From the NCBI GenBank assembly GCA_029298735.1, contig JANSLP010000286.1, forward strand, positions 1 through 41,256: a DNA stretch of 41,256 nt. The letters are read 5' to 3'. A program made the translations under genes and the position numbers. How positions within the stretch are numbered: the first letter of the stretch is position 1; each line of letters begins with the position of its first letter. The notes under the pieces were generated by a model. That model did not search any database, had not been told where the DNA came from, and worked only from the letters and a program-made list of their open reading frames with translations. Below, in pieces: positions 31,873 to 41,256 of this stretch. This DNA comes from Ophiostoma sp. CBS 140.51 (Eukaryota > Ascomycota > Sordariomycetes > Ophiostomatales > Ophiostomataceae).

Positions 31873-34800
31873 TCAAGATGCTGACTTCACGTACTCAAAC
31901 ATGTAGTCTGCCTGCGTGAATGAGAATTTGTCCAACGACTGATCTTTCAGCAAACGTAATAACAGTCCATTTGATGGTCCTGAAAAGACACTAATGTCAG
32001 CATTTTGGGCGTACGTCCAAGGATTCGGTGATAGGGAACGGGAAACCGGGAAAATTAGGTAAACGAGGAGAACCAGGAAAACCAGGAAATACGTACCGTG
32101 CTCTTCATCACGGGATTGACGTCGTAGGCGCCCACGTTGCAGTATGCAGCCGACGATTTATCTTGATCCGCAGTTGACCAGCTGCGGCCGCCAGCACTGA
32201 AGCTAATCTTGCAGTCCTTGACAGTATCGGCATCGGCGGTAGACGTTCCGCCTGGGCGGTAGACGTCTCTTTTCCTTGGGCTGATGCAGTCTTCCAGATC
32301 AAACTTTATGTCGGCAGGGAGTTTCGAGTCCGCAGACCGCCAGGTGAACGACTTGCCGAGGTCGAGCGTGAACGTGCCGCTTCCTGCCTGGCTCGTACCG
32401 CTGTTATCATAGCTGGTCAGGTACATCTCGACCAGCAACTGGTCCCACGGAGGTGGCGAGTTGGAGTAGACAAATGTCTCGCGCAGGTGAAAGTGACACT
32501 GGCGGATCTTTGGGATGGTTGGTGGGCTCGAAGGGGGTGGCGGTGGTCGGGAAGTCGCAGAAGGTCGTGGAGAGTCACGTCCGTCCTTGTACGGGTTGTT
32601 CTTCAAGAGTCAGCGATACGTTTGCCTTTTTGTCTTTCTGTCTTTGTCACTTTTGCTCAGGATACGTACTGGATCTTTTGGGTCCTGGAAAAACGGCGGA
32701 GGTCCGCTGGGGTCGTCGTCGCAGTACCAGTCGCTGTTGCAGCCGGTGCCACACTGGCCAGTGCCCAAGAGCAGCTGTAGGACCTCCTCTGCACGCTTTG
32801 CAATGGTGCCCAGAGGGACACAGACAGGGCCAGGGTTCCCGGGCTGCCAGCTAATCGGGGGGCCGGTGAGTGCGTTTGAGCTTGCATCGTTCCAGTAGTT
32901 GGCCTCGTCCCAAAAACGGTCACTTTGTACGTCGGGGCATTTGTTCTTCTGGGCTTGGGTCATCTGGGAAACATCTGCCGGCACGAGACAGGATAGGTCC
33001 TCGGGTAGATGGCCGTTCCAGATCGTCTTCACCGTTTGTGTCTCGGGTATGCGAGGTGGTGGATAGCCCTCGGGGAGTGGGAGATTCGGCTGGATTTTGA
33101 GGAAACGGGAGAGTTTTGTGATGAGAAGTTTCTAGACATATGACACATGTATGAGCACCTTTCTTTATGAGCACCTTTCTTTATGAGCACCTTTCTTCCA
33201 TGTTTGTAGTACGGCAGCTTACTACATTGCGAGGCTCCTTGAGACGTGCGCGGAGATCATCGTTCGGCAAGCCCCGGAAGTAGGCAACCAGCCCGGCTAC
33301 CTGCGGAGCGGCTGGATCTGTCAGCAGATATAACGTAGACACCATTCATCACCCTAAGTGCAGAGTAGTCAACTTACCAAAGGAGGTGCCGCCTACTTTG
33401 TCGCCTGTGGTCTCCACGACCGCGTTATTCACGGCCGGGTCAGAGGTCCTCCACAGCGACTTGCCAGGAGCATGGATCTGCACCAGGTTGCTAAACTGGC
33501 TAAAGTCGGCCTTGGGGCCGTTCTTGGTCGTGGCACCGACGAGCATGATGGCGTTGGCAAAGTTGGTCAGCGTGTTTTGGTCGGGGCTACCGGGCAGGCG
33601 TACTGCGCCGCCACCGCCGTTGGGACCCATGTCGTAGTACATAGGATCAGCCAGCACCTGTGGCCAGTTCATTCTAGGATCCGCATCGAACTGGTTGCCC
33701 GATGCAATGACAATGGGCACGCCCAGCTTATGCAGTTCGAGAAGCACGGCGGTCGACGCACCGTCGATCGCCCTGTCGGCAGGGTGTTGCATGTCCCGGT
33801 CCGACTCGAACGAGAGGTTGACCACCGACGACGTACCTCGTCCACCGGCAGCCACACGCTCCAGGATACTCACAAAGCCCTCGACGATCCAGAAGGCAAT
33901 CTCAATGTCGTCCTTGTCGTCGTAATCAGCACAACCGCCAGATGCCGTCCAAAGGCGCGCTTGCTTGGCTACGCCTAGTTGCTGGCCGACAGCCATCGCC
34001 GCCACCTGGTTGCTGTGCAATCCTGCGGGCAGAGTCGGATCCACGTACACGCCAGCAGGAAGAGTGGGGCCGCCCCGGATGCCGTAGGGCTGGACCGGCA
34101 AAACATTGACGCTGGTGTCGGAGAACTCGACGTGGTTGGACCATGGCACATCATTTAGCTCAAATATGTACACGTCTTGTCCCTGCCCTGCGGACGAGTG
34201 GTAACGGTACACGTATTGCGAGCCCTGTAGATTTGAGCGCGTAGGCCATAAGTTGCCCTTGGGAACTGCATTCTGGGACGCGCTCCAAGCACCCGATCGT
34301 GAGGTGCTGTCCATGTTGTCAGCGCCACGCTTTTTCCCCTTATCCTCCCTTTTCTCATCGCGACGCGGCGGCATCTTTGGAATCCTGGACGCTCCCGGCC
34401 CCGGACGGTCGAGATACACAAAGAAACGGATGACTCCCTGCGCACGGAGATTCAATAGTTGTGCCTCGAGGGTCGGTGTAGCGTCCTCCAGAAAGTATGC
34501 GCCCGTGTATTCTCGGTGTGAGGGCGCCCAGATTTTGGTGTAGCGCAGATTCTGTTGTGTGCGGGCGTCACTGAGCACCTGGTCAATCGCATCGACACGG
34601 AACGGATCGTCGGGGATAATCATGCAGTACTGGCCAAAGAAGCAGTTGCCAGGCGCAGGGGGTATATTTGTTGTGCTTGCGTTGCGTCTTTCGTGTCTTT
34701 CGTGCATGAGGTCTCGCAGATCACGTGAATTTTTGAAGCGGCTCGGCCCGCTCCGCCGCCCGAGCGATATGACGCCCTCGGCATGCGCACACGACGTCTG

Positions 34801-37800
34801 TGTGCTCTGGGCCGTGTCGGTGGTCTGCGTGGCATAAACATCGCAGCCAGACCGCGCCAGCTGCGCCGAGAGCACCGTAGACGTCTCAGTCGATGTCTTA
34901 GTGCCAGTTACGTGCACGATTTGTGTGATGGAGACAAGACGATCGGTGGCCGTTGTGCTGTGCTGACAGGTCTTTTGCTGGTCCCTTTCCTGTGGCGTGG
35001 TCCACTTGTGGTCATTCCCCAATCTAAAAGGATGGGAGAGAACAGAGTGTCAGTGGCAGTTGGTAGTTTGGTAGATGTGAGAGTCGTTCCCGGCACTTAC
35101 GTGAGAGTGACATGCGGCTCGGGCTTGATATTAATTATGATCCCAGGAGGGGGCTTGATTGCGCCCGGGTCAGGTGGTGGGAAGCTTTCCTGTTAGCACA
35201 AAATTTATTTGGGCATGGGGTGGGAAGATAGGGATCATAAAAAAGCGATTTTAAAAAGGGATAGAAAAGAAGGAGAAAAAAAAAAAAAAACATAAACAAA
35301 CTCGAACCACACCATAACCTGTAGCTTACATGTACTTTCCTGGCGGGAGACCTATCTTGAGACGGAAGCCTTTAAACCGGAAGCTTGGCCACGTGAAACA
35401 GATCTGTATTTTCTGTTAGTATGCCTGTTCGCATCTGTATGATTACGGTGTATGCCATCACTCACCCTTAGGAACCAGGCACCACAACCAATGTTGTCGT
35501 CGCTGTCCTGGTCTGTCAACTCAACCGATGACGGTGGCCACGTCATGATGACACCCAGAGCGTCAGTGGTTGTCGTGGACGTTGTTTGGGTGGTGTGAGA
35601 GGGTGTCAACTTGGACGGTGCCGCGGTGGGAAGCAGCGGCGGTGGCAGCACATATGTATCTGAGGGGTTGTCTCCATCGCTGCTTCCATTGTCGCCGTCG
35701 TCGTCATCTGTCTTGTTTCTGTTTGCCGGCTGCCATGGATCGGGATTGTTCACACCATCCAGAGGTGGCCAGACGCCTGTTGTTGGCCAGTTGGGTAAAT
35801 CGATCGTACGAGACGTGGCCGTGACGCCCGCACCTGTCACAGGAATCACAACAGACGGCATTGGGATGATGGGCACGGGCGTGAAGGTGTCCCCACTGCG
35901 CCGCCCGCCGCCGACGTAGACGGGCGAGAAGGAGATGGCGTCGGTCGTGACGGTGAGCGTGGTGGTTATGGACTGGGTCAATGTCGACGACGCGCCGGCA
36001 TACACTTCAATGGAGACGGTGTATGTAGCCGTGACCGTCGTGGTCGGGATGGCACACTGGGGCATGATCAGCCGGCAGGGAGCGTGGCATGACGCAATGC
36101 GAGACGCCAGGGCGGCCGAGTTTTTGTTTGCGTCTCCGTTTTGGCAGACAAGGGCGGGATCAATGTAGACATCGGACGTGTTCTGGCCCTGGCCGACTGA
36201 AACACGCAGCTGGTTAGTGGTGATATGGATATTGTTTTCCCTTTATCGTTGTCACTTACGGAAATCAACGGACCAAAACATAGTACCCCCTATGCGAAGA
36301 AGAGCTTGGATCAGTATGCGACATGGCATTCATCGAGCCAGAGATAAACACTTACCGAATCCGTATTTGTCGGCCAGGTTCGTCTTTTTCAGCTGCCATG
36401 TTTCGGGATCGTCGTAGCCTATCCAGTTGTCCTTATTGGCACCCCAAACAAAGTACTTCATCATAGTTTTTGCGTCCAGAACTGGACCAGGCGCCGGTTG
36501 GCCGGGCTGGGACCTGAGCTTTGTATCGGCAATCTTTTGCTGGATCTCGTCGTACGACAACACCCCCGAAAAACTTGTGCAGTCTCCGGGCTCGCTGCCG
36601 CCTGTCCATGAGCAGCTTCCATCCATTGTGTGGCAGTTTGGATCTATATTTCGTCAGGACACAAACTCGAAACAATGTTGTATTGGCAACCGAGAACAAC
36701 AGCCAGAACTCACCTTGCAGTTTGTAGCCCCGCCCATACAAGGCCATGCCAAAGTTGATCTTTGAAAAGTCCAGGCCGTCGAATGCCAGGGGGATAATGT
36801 CCTTGTAGATTTCATCGGCGTCTGTGTGACCAAGCACTTTCTTGCTCTTGCTGTCCGAGGCCCCTTGAATATGTCAGTTTTTTGAATGTCGGATAGTTTC
36901 AATAGGCCATATCATATACATACAGACGCCATGAAGATCATAAGCCATAAATCCAAACCAATCAACATATGGCTGCATGGCAATGGCATCATAATCTAGT
37001 GTGTTATAATGTCAGCAACCTTTGTAAATGTGGGAGAAACACATTGACAACACGTCGACACACAGACCGTTACTTACACCGCAAGTACCAAAAGTCAGGC
37101 GCCAGAGCAACACTGATGCCGTACTTGGTCCCGAAAGCCTGGCGCATCTCCTTCACGAGCGACACAAAGTTTTGCGTGTCGTTGACACGGCCGCCGCGGT
37201 CTTCAGCCACTGGGTACTCCCAGTCAAGGTCGATGCCCTGAAAGCCATATCGGTCCATAAAGGCCATCACCGACGAGATAAAGGTGGCACGCCGGTCTGC
37301 CGTCACAGCCATGTCACTCCAGGTGCTGTGCGTCGATTGGCCCGCATCGTCGTCCGTCTCGGCGTCAGGGTCGACACCAGGGTCGCTAAAGTCAAACCCG
37401 CCGACCGCAATCCAAGTCTGCGGACCGTTGGGACGGTACCTCAGGTCGGTAAACTCGCGGTAGAGCGAACGTTTGCTGGGGTCGTCCACAATCTTGAATG
37501 TCGTGGGGTTGATGGCGCCAAATGCATAGTACAGATGCGTCCAGCGGTCGCCCAGCGGGATGCCATGGTCCAAGGGGATGTCTCCCGGCCGAGACGGCGG
37601 ACATTTGAACTTGCCGTCCTTGAACTGCCTCTTGTGGATGTTATTGCTCTGCCAGTAGCCAATCTTGCGGCCAGACGAGGACGTGCCAGAGTGTGTCTTG
37701 GGCATTTTGGGACCCGGGTCGCCGCAGTAGCCCATGCCCGCCTGGCAGTCCCCTAGTCCCGTGCCAAATCCATCGGCATGCTGGCAATGGACATCCTCGT

Positions 37801-38386
37801 AGCCGCACCAGCCTGAATAGGAGCAGCACAGATTCATGCCACACGCCACATGGCCGCCATCGCTCTTGCGGCCACACATGGCCGTGGCATTGCAGTTGCT
37901 AACGCAGCCGGCACCACAGTTCTCGTCTTCGAAGCCGCACTTGCCGTTCCCACCGCAGCCTAATTTATCCAGAATTAGTACACGTACTTAGTAGACATAC
38001 TCTATGGCGACTTGTCTAGACATGATATCGATAGGGTACGAACAGGAGCCCTGGTTGTGGTTAGCTGTAGAGATATTGTAGAGGTCACGACTAGTCAGTG
38101 GAACACGTACATCGTCACAAACACCGGTGGGACACAACAAGGGACCCGGAGCAGAGGCTGCAGTATGGAGGCCAATGGCTTGGCCAGCCTGTTCCTGGGC
38201 GGAATGGTTGAAACCGGCGTTCTCTGCGTTTCCGGTCAGGTCGTTGAATTCTCGATTTCGTGCCGCGACTTGGGCCGCAGAGGCCAAGTGGGTGCACTGG
38301 GGCAAAACCACGAGCACCCAAGTTGGGATGCGCATGATAGCAAAGTTGAATTGATTTTGGGTGGAAAGAAGTGATGCCGTCTGCAT
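31873..38386 (-). CDS. Secreted chitin-binding / GH18 chitinase fused to a subtilisin-like S8 domain (13 exons)
   Basis: Predicted exons: 38386-37078, 36995-36924, 36863-36714, 36643-36356, 36289-36260, 36196-35466, 35412-35330, 35184-35101, 35023-33378, 33317-33223, 33131-32670, 32600-32093 and 31979-31873. Splice phases agree and the total is 1855 codons including the stop. Domains in order: signal peptide (second Met at 38335, MRIPTWVLVVLPQCTHLASA); hevein-like chitin-binding region, Cys-rich, about codons 143-205; GH18 barrel, about 242-616, with GIDLDWEYP and catalytic Glu at 37219-37217; Ser/Thr/Pro linker to about 915; S8-like domain with His in GLHSNQVAAM, SGN and GTSF around its Ser; Cys-containing tail. 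The first half is like fungal killer-toxin-type chitinases. A TAA at 37990-37988 interrupts exon 1: either an unresolved intron (a TACTAAT branch site and TTAG acceptor lie just after it) or an inactivating change. Two separate genes are possible but less likely, as no start or promoter is seen between the halves. Confidence 0.75.
33151..33197. repeat. Triple 16-bp tandem repeat inside an intron
   Basis: Three head-to-tail copies of ATGAGCACCTTTCTTT, the last with one change at its end, lie within the 91-bp intron 33222-33132 of the chitinase-protease gene. They make up about half of that intron. Confidence 0.9.
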
Positions 38387-38436
38387 ATGATTTTGTTTTG
38401 ATCATTTTCACCTTGGCAATGAAGCGTACCTTTGCC

Positions 38437-38443
38437 CTTTATA
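38437..38443 (-). promoter_or_regulatory. TATA-like box upstream of the chitinase-protease gene
   Basis: The minus strand reads TATAAAG 51 bp upstream of the first ATG (38386). The distance suits a core promoter with a very short leader, or a longer leader if the Met at 38335 is used. Confidence 0.4.
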
Positions 38444-39101
38444 TGAGTATGTACGAACGTGCGTTCTATCATCCCCTTTCTTTTCACGTCCAATACAAAA
38501 GAGACTAACAACCACGAGCACCAATTTCATGTGTCTAGCTAGATTTCTACGTGATCTCACAGGATGTTGATCTCAGAGGATGTTGGCGATAATACAGATC
38601 CTGGTGATAATACAGCATGTTGGTTGTTGCTAATTTAGTATTTCACAGTAGACATCTAGTATAAACAAAGGTTCATAAACGCCATCGCCGCATACGCCGC
38701 GTCTCGCCGCTCCATTGTTGTCTCTGGCGTCTGTTGGTTTCTTGCGTGGGGGTCCACTGCAGGCAGTCATCGGCCCGCCGCCGTTTATCAAATAAAGCCG
38801 GTAAAAGGCAATTCCGTCCTGCAGCACAGCCGACACCCAACAAACATATTCCAGAGCAAACCATATTGTTTTTAGGCTCCCACTGCTGTGCCTCATATAT
38901 ATAAAGATTGTGGCCAGCCCCTCTTCGCCGATATAAACGCCTATATTGAAATTGTTCCCAATTTGCCACTTGTGAGAAGCGTGGTTTCTCGTTAACTCAC
39001 TTTCTATTTAACCTTCCTGTCGCCGTCCACTTTGCCGCGAGCTCATTAAACGTTGAAACCAAGGCATAACCTCCCTTACCAACAGACATAAAGAACAAAC
39101 A
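38444..39101. other. Divergent intergenic region between the chitinase-protease and S9-type genes
   Basis: About 660 bp separate the two divergent starts. A plus-strand TATATAAAG lies at 38898-38906, about 200 bp before the S9-type ATG, and pyrimidine-rich stretches lie at 38990-39020. Overlapping short frames here have no recognisable product. I see no repeat or RNA gene. Confidence 0.5.
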
Positions 39102-40298
39102 ATGTCTAGCGTCCAACGTCCTCTCCCGCAGCCCGGTGGCCTTGTCATATCACCTCACGGCAACAAGGTAGCCTACCATCTCAGGACCCGCATCAGTAAT
39201 CCACAAGACAATGAGTATACCCAACACCCACCTCGTTATGCCTCCAACATTTGGGTCGCCGACGTGGGTGAGGCATATTCTGCACACCAAGTGACCCACG
39301 GGTCGTTTGATGACCACGCGCCGCAGTGGTCCGCGGACGGCGCCTTGCTTCTCTTTATGTCTGACCGACACCCTCGTGAGCATGTATACGATCTAGAGGC
39401 TAACTACCACTTATACCGACTCTGGTTTGGTGTCGATGTCGAGCCTGCACCGATTTTGGTGCGGTGGCCATTCACGCAGTTCTGCCCCTGGCCCAAATAC
39501 AACCGCTTTTTACTTGCTACACATTACGGATACACCGGCTTCGATCAGCGGTTTATTGACGCCCATAGCTTGCGTCCACAACGGTACAGCGACTGTTCCA
39601 TCCATGGTCGGGGGTGTGTTATGAAGATGGTCCCTTGCGGTGCCCCAGATGATGGACGGGTCGCCATGTTAGTTCAGTATCGAGTATCTGAACTTGCAGA
39701 GTCCCTATTTCCGCCCGACAGTTGTCAGCTGTGGATTGGCGGGGACGGCAATCCATACCCGCTTGCCGTGGGAAAGACAAAGAGCCCAGAGACTCCGTTT
39801 CCCTTTTCTATCAGCCATATTGGTTGGGCTGGGAAGACGCTGTACTTCTTGTCCAAGGAAAGCCGCGGTGTCAACGACGATGGCACGCTTATAAAGCCGG
39901 CCATTTACCGCATAGGCCATGATCCAACTACAGACCAAGATGAAGAGGGAGACCAAGACGAGACATACAGCAAGGTGTACAGTGGCCCCGACGATAGTGA
40001 CGATTGTCGGATACTTGGCATTACTAGTGCAGGAGACGACCTTCTTGTTCACGAGAGAGATGTAGCAGGAGATGAGATATTACATCTTCTGCTAGCTGGC
40101 GTTACTGTCTCGAGGCAAAAGAAGCACATGTTTCAAGTTGTGGCATTGAATCCACGTACAGAACGACTTGTAGTGGCAGCTATACTTGGTACTTCTACGG
40201 AGGGGGAACAAATAACGGAAGTTTATACCGTAGTAAGAGAAGATAACGATATTGTCGGATCGGCTAGTCTCTTCCAGTTATCCAATCATTTTCGGTAA
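39102..40298 (+). CDS. S9-type peptidase beta-propeller, truncated before its hydrolase domain
   Basis: Single-exon frame of 398 residues starting at an ATG in the context AACAATGTC, a good fungal start. PD40/WD-like propeller blades are visible: GGLVISPHGNKVAYHLRT, ASNIWVADVGE with APQWSADGALLLFMSDR, and later blades. This is the N-terminal half of dipeptidyl-peptidase / acylaminoacyl-peptidase (family S9) proteins, which should continue into an alpha/beta hydrolase with a GxSxGG serine motif. That domain is absent: the frame stops at 40296-40298, 43 bp before the right repeat arm. The gene was therefore probably cut by the repeat, and the product, if made, should not be a peptidase. It diverges from the chitinase-protease gene. 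Confidence 0.72.
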   Translation: MSSVQRPLPQPGGLVISPHGNKVAYHLRTRISNPQDNEYTQHPPRYASNIWVADVGEAYSAHQVTHGSFDDHAPQWSADGALLLFMSDRHPREHVYDLEANYHLYRLWFGVDVEPAPILVRWPFTQFCPWPKYNRFLLATHYGYTGFDQRFIDAHSLRPQRYSDCSIHGRGCVMKMVPCGAPDDGRVAMLVQYRVSELAESLFPPDSCQLWIGGDGNPYPLAVGKTKSPETPFPFSISHIGWAGKTLYFLSKESRGVNDDGTLIKPAIYRIGHDPTTDQDEEGDQDETYSKVYSGPDDSDDCRILGITSAGDDLLVHERDVAGDEILHLLLAGVTVSRQKKHMFQVVALNPRTERLVVAAILGTSTEGEQITEVYTVVREDNDIVGSASLFQLSNHFR

Positions 40299-40340
40299 AA
40301 TAATTAAAGTCGGTAAATTTATTTATTTATTATTATTATT

Positions 40341-41160
40341 ATGTTACTAGGCCCTTAGTGTTCGTTTTACGAGTTTACGGGGTTTATCTCGATTAAACAT
40401 CCGATCCGGCTCACTCACGTACTCGCTCTAATCCTGATCAAATATTCGATCAGGCTCGCCCACTGATCCTGATTAAAAATCTGACTAGGCTCGCCCACGG
40501 ATCCTGGTTAAAAATCCGATCTAGCTCGCCCATGGATCCTGATTAAAAATCCGATTAGGCTTACTTACGTGCTCCCTTTAATCCTGATTAAAAATCCGAT
40601 CCGGCTTACTTACGTGCTCCCTTTAATCTTAATTAAATATTCGATTAGGCTCGCTTATTAATTTTAATTAAAAATTTAACTAGGCTCGCTCTTTAATTTT
40701 AATTAAAAATTTAACTAGGCTCGCCCACGGATCCTGATTAAAAATCTAATCCGGCTCTTTTACGTGCTCGCCCACTAACCTCGATTAATATTTAACTACG
40801 CTCGCGTACTATATAGAAACGAGAGTACTACTCGGTCGTTTTATACGGCCTCGTCGTCTCGCTTATTTTATTACTATTCCGCGGGCGCGATCGGCGCTAT
40901 GTCGTTTATATCGAGGATTGATACGTCGAGAGCGGGTAAGATACGATAGATTTAAACGGAGAAGACGACTTCCTCGCTACGAGGATACGTAAAAGAATAA
41001 GATAAAATAGAGTAAAAAAACGAATAAAAAAAGGGAGGGAAAAGAGAAAGAAGCTTAAAGAAGAAGAAGAGGAAGACGAGAAAAGTAGAAGAAGGAGAAG
41101 AAGAAGGAGAAAGAAAAAGAGAAAAAGAGGATAAAGGAAAAGAAGAGGAAAGCGAGAAAA
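40341..41160. repeat. Right arm of the long inverted repeat
   Basis: Reverse complement of 30443 back to 29861. It is longer than the left arm because it carries about twice as many minisatellite units and a longer purine tract (about 41020-41200). Shared blocks include the segment around CGAGAGTACTACTCGGTCG and the one around GGATTGATACGTCGAGAGCGGG. Differences from the left arm are mainly transitions. The outer end is approximate. Confidence 0.87.
40394..40790. repeat. Mosaic minisatellite, right arm (about 10 units)
   Basis: Same two unit types as the left arm, in reverse complement. From the inner edge outward I read A-B-B-B-A-A-B-B-B-A, about 45 bp for A and 35 bp for B. Type A contains TTACTTACGTGCTCCCTTTAA and type B GGCTCGCCCACGGATCCTG or variants. 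Confidence 0.75.
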
Positions 41161-41256
41161 AGAGAAGAAGAAAAAGATCTCGAGCTAAAAGCGGGAGAAG
41201 AAGAAATAGGCAGACAAGAGGACTGTGGTGTGATGCGTGGCCGCTTTGTGTCAAAA
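41161..41256. other. Purine tract end and unique tail
   Basis: GA-rich sequence runs to about 41200, followed by about 50 bp of ordinary composition with no recognisable feature. It lies outside the part of the arm that has a partner on the left. Confidence 0.5.

Noticed and set aside
32487..32898. Overlapping plus-strand frames opposite the C-terminal exons of the chitinase-protease gene
   Set aside because: They are complementary to exons with consistent splice phases and have no recognisable domain.
38630..38969. Two minus-strand frames in the divergent spacer
   Set aside because: Short, overlapping, without recognisable domains or splice signals. Treated as non-coding.
40394..40790. CRISPR-like array
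   Set aside because: Unit lengths are fixed by two repeat types with no unique spacers, and the host is a fungus. It is a minisatellite.
40952..41254. Minus-strand frame of about 100 codons rich in Ser, Leu and Phe
   Set aside because: It is a translation of the purine/pyrimidine tract of the repeat arm. Low complexity, no start context and no domain.

Overview
The window has two unrelated parts. Positions 1-29860 are a fungal mitochondrial genome. Gene order on the minus strand is rnl(rps3)-nad2-nad3-atp9-orf207-cox2-nad4L-nad5-cob-cox1-nad1-nad4-atp8-atp6-rns-cox3-nad6, with tRNA clusters between. This is the classical Hypocreales (Sordariomycetes) order. The sequence is AT-rich, TGA is read as Trp (code 4), and every gene is on one strand. 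Positions 29861-41256 are nuclear fungal DNA: GC-rich genes with short GT-AG introns, flanked by repeats with C-to-T / G-to-A decay of the RIP (repeat-induced point mutation) type. I do not name a species.

Layout. Bases 1-2582 recur at 27279-29860, so the mitochondrial unit is 27278 bp and is written out about 1.09 times. It holds 14 core protein genes, rps3, both rRNAs, 27 convincing tRNAs covering all 20 amino acids, several degenerate tRNA-like elements, three group I introns (cox1 with a LAGLIDADG ORF, nad1 with a GIY-YIG ORF, rnl with rps3) and one lysine-free ORF of unknown function between atp9 and cox2. The second turn breaks inside rns at 29860/29861, in a pyrimidine tract, and continues directly into nuclear DNA.

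Nuclear part. Two arms of a diverged inverted repeat (29861-30443 and 40341 to about 41160) enclose about 9.9 kb. Each arm carries a purine/pyrimidine tract and a minisatellite made of two alternating unit types. Between the arms lie: a zinc-type alcohol dehydrogenase pseudogene (+), wrecked by RIP-type stops mostly on the side nearest the left arm; a 13-exon gene (-) predicted to encode a secreted chitin-binding domain, GH18 chitinase, Ser/Thr/Pro linker and subtilisin-like S8 domain in one chain of about 1854 codons; and an S9-type beta-propeller gene (+) that ends 43 bp before the right arm and lacks its hydrolase domain.

Interpretation. The mitochondrial/nuclear join is most simply a chimeric contig: an over-unrolled circular organelle contig joined at a low-complexity tract. 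A very recent nuclear insertion is the alternative. The mitochondrial part works as a normal respiratory-chain and translation gene set. In the nuclear part the distinctive object is the chitinase-protease fusion, which suggests secreted attack on or remodelling of chitin- and protein-containing walls or cuticle.
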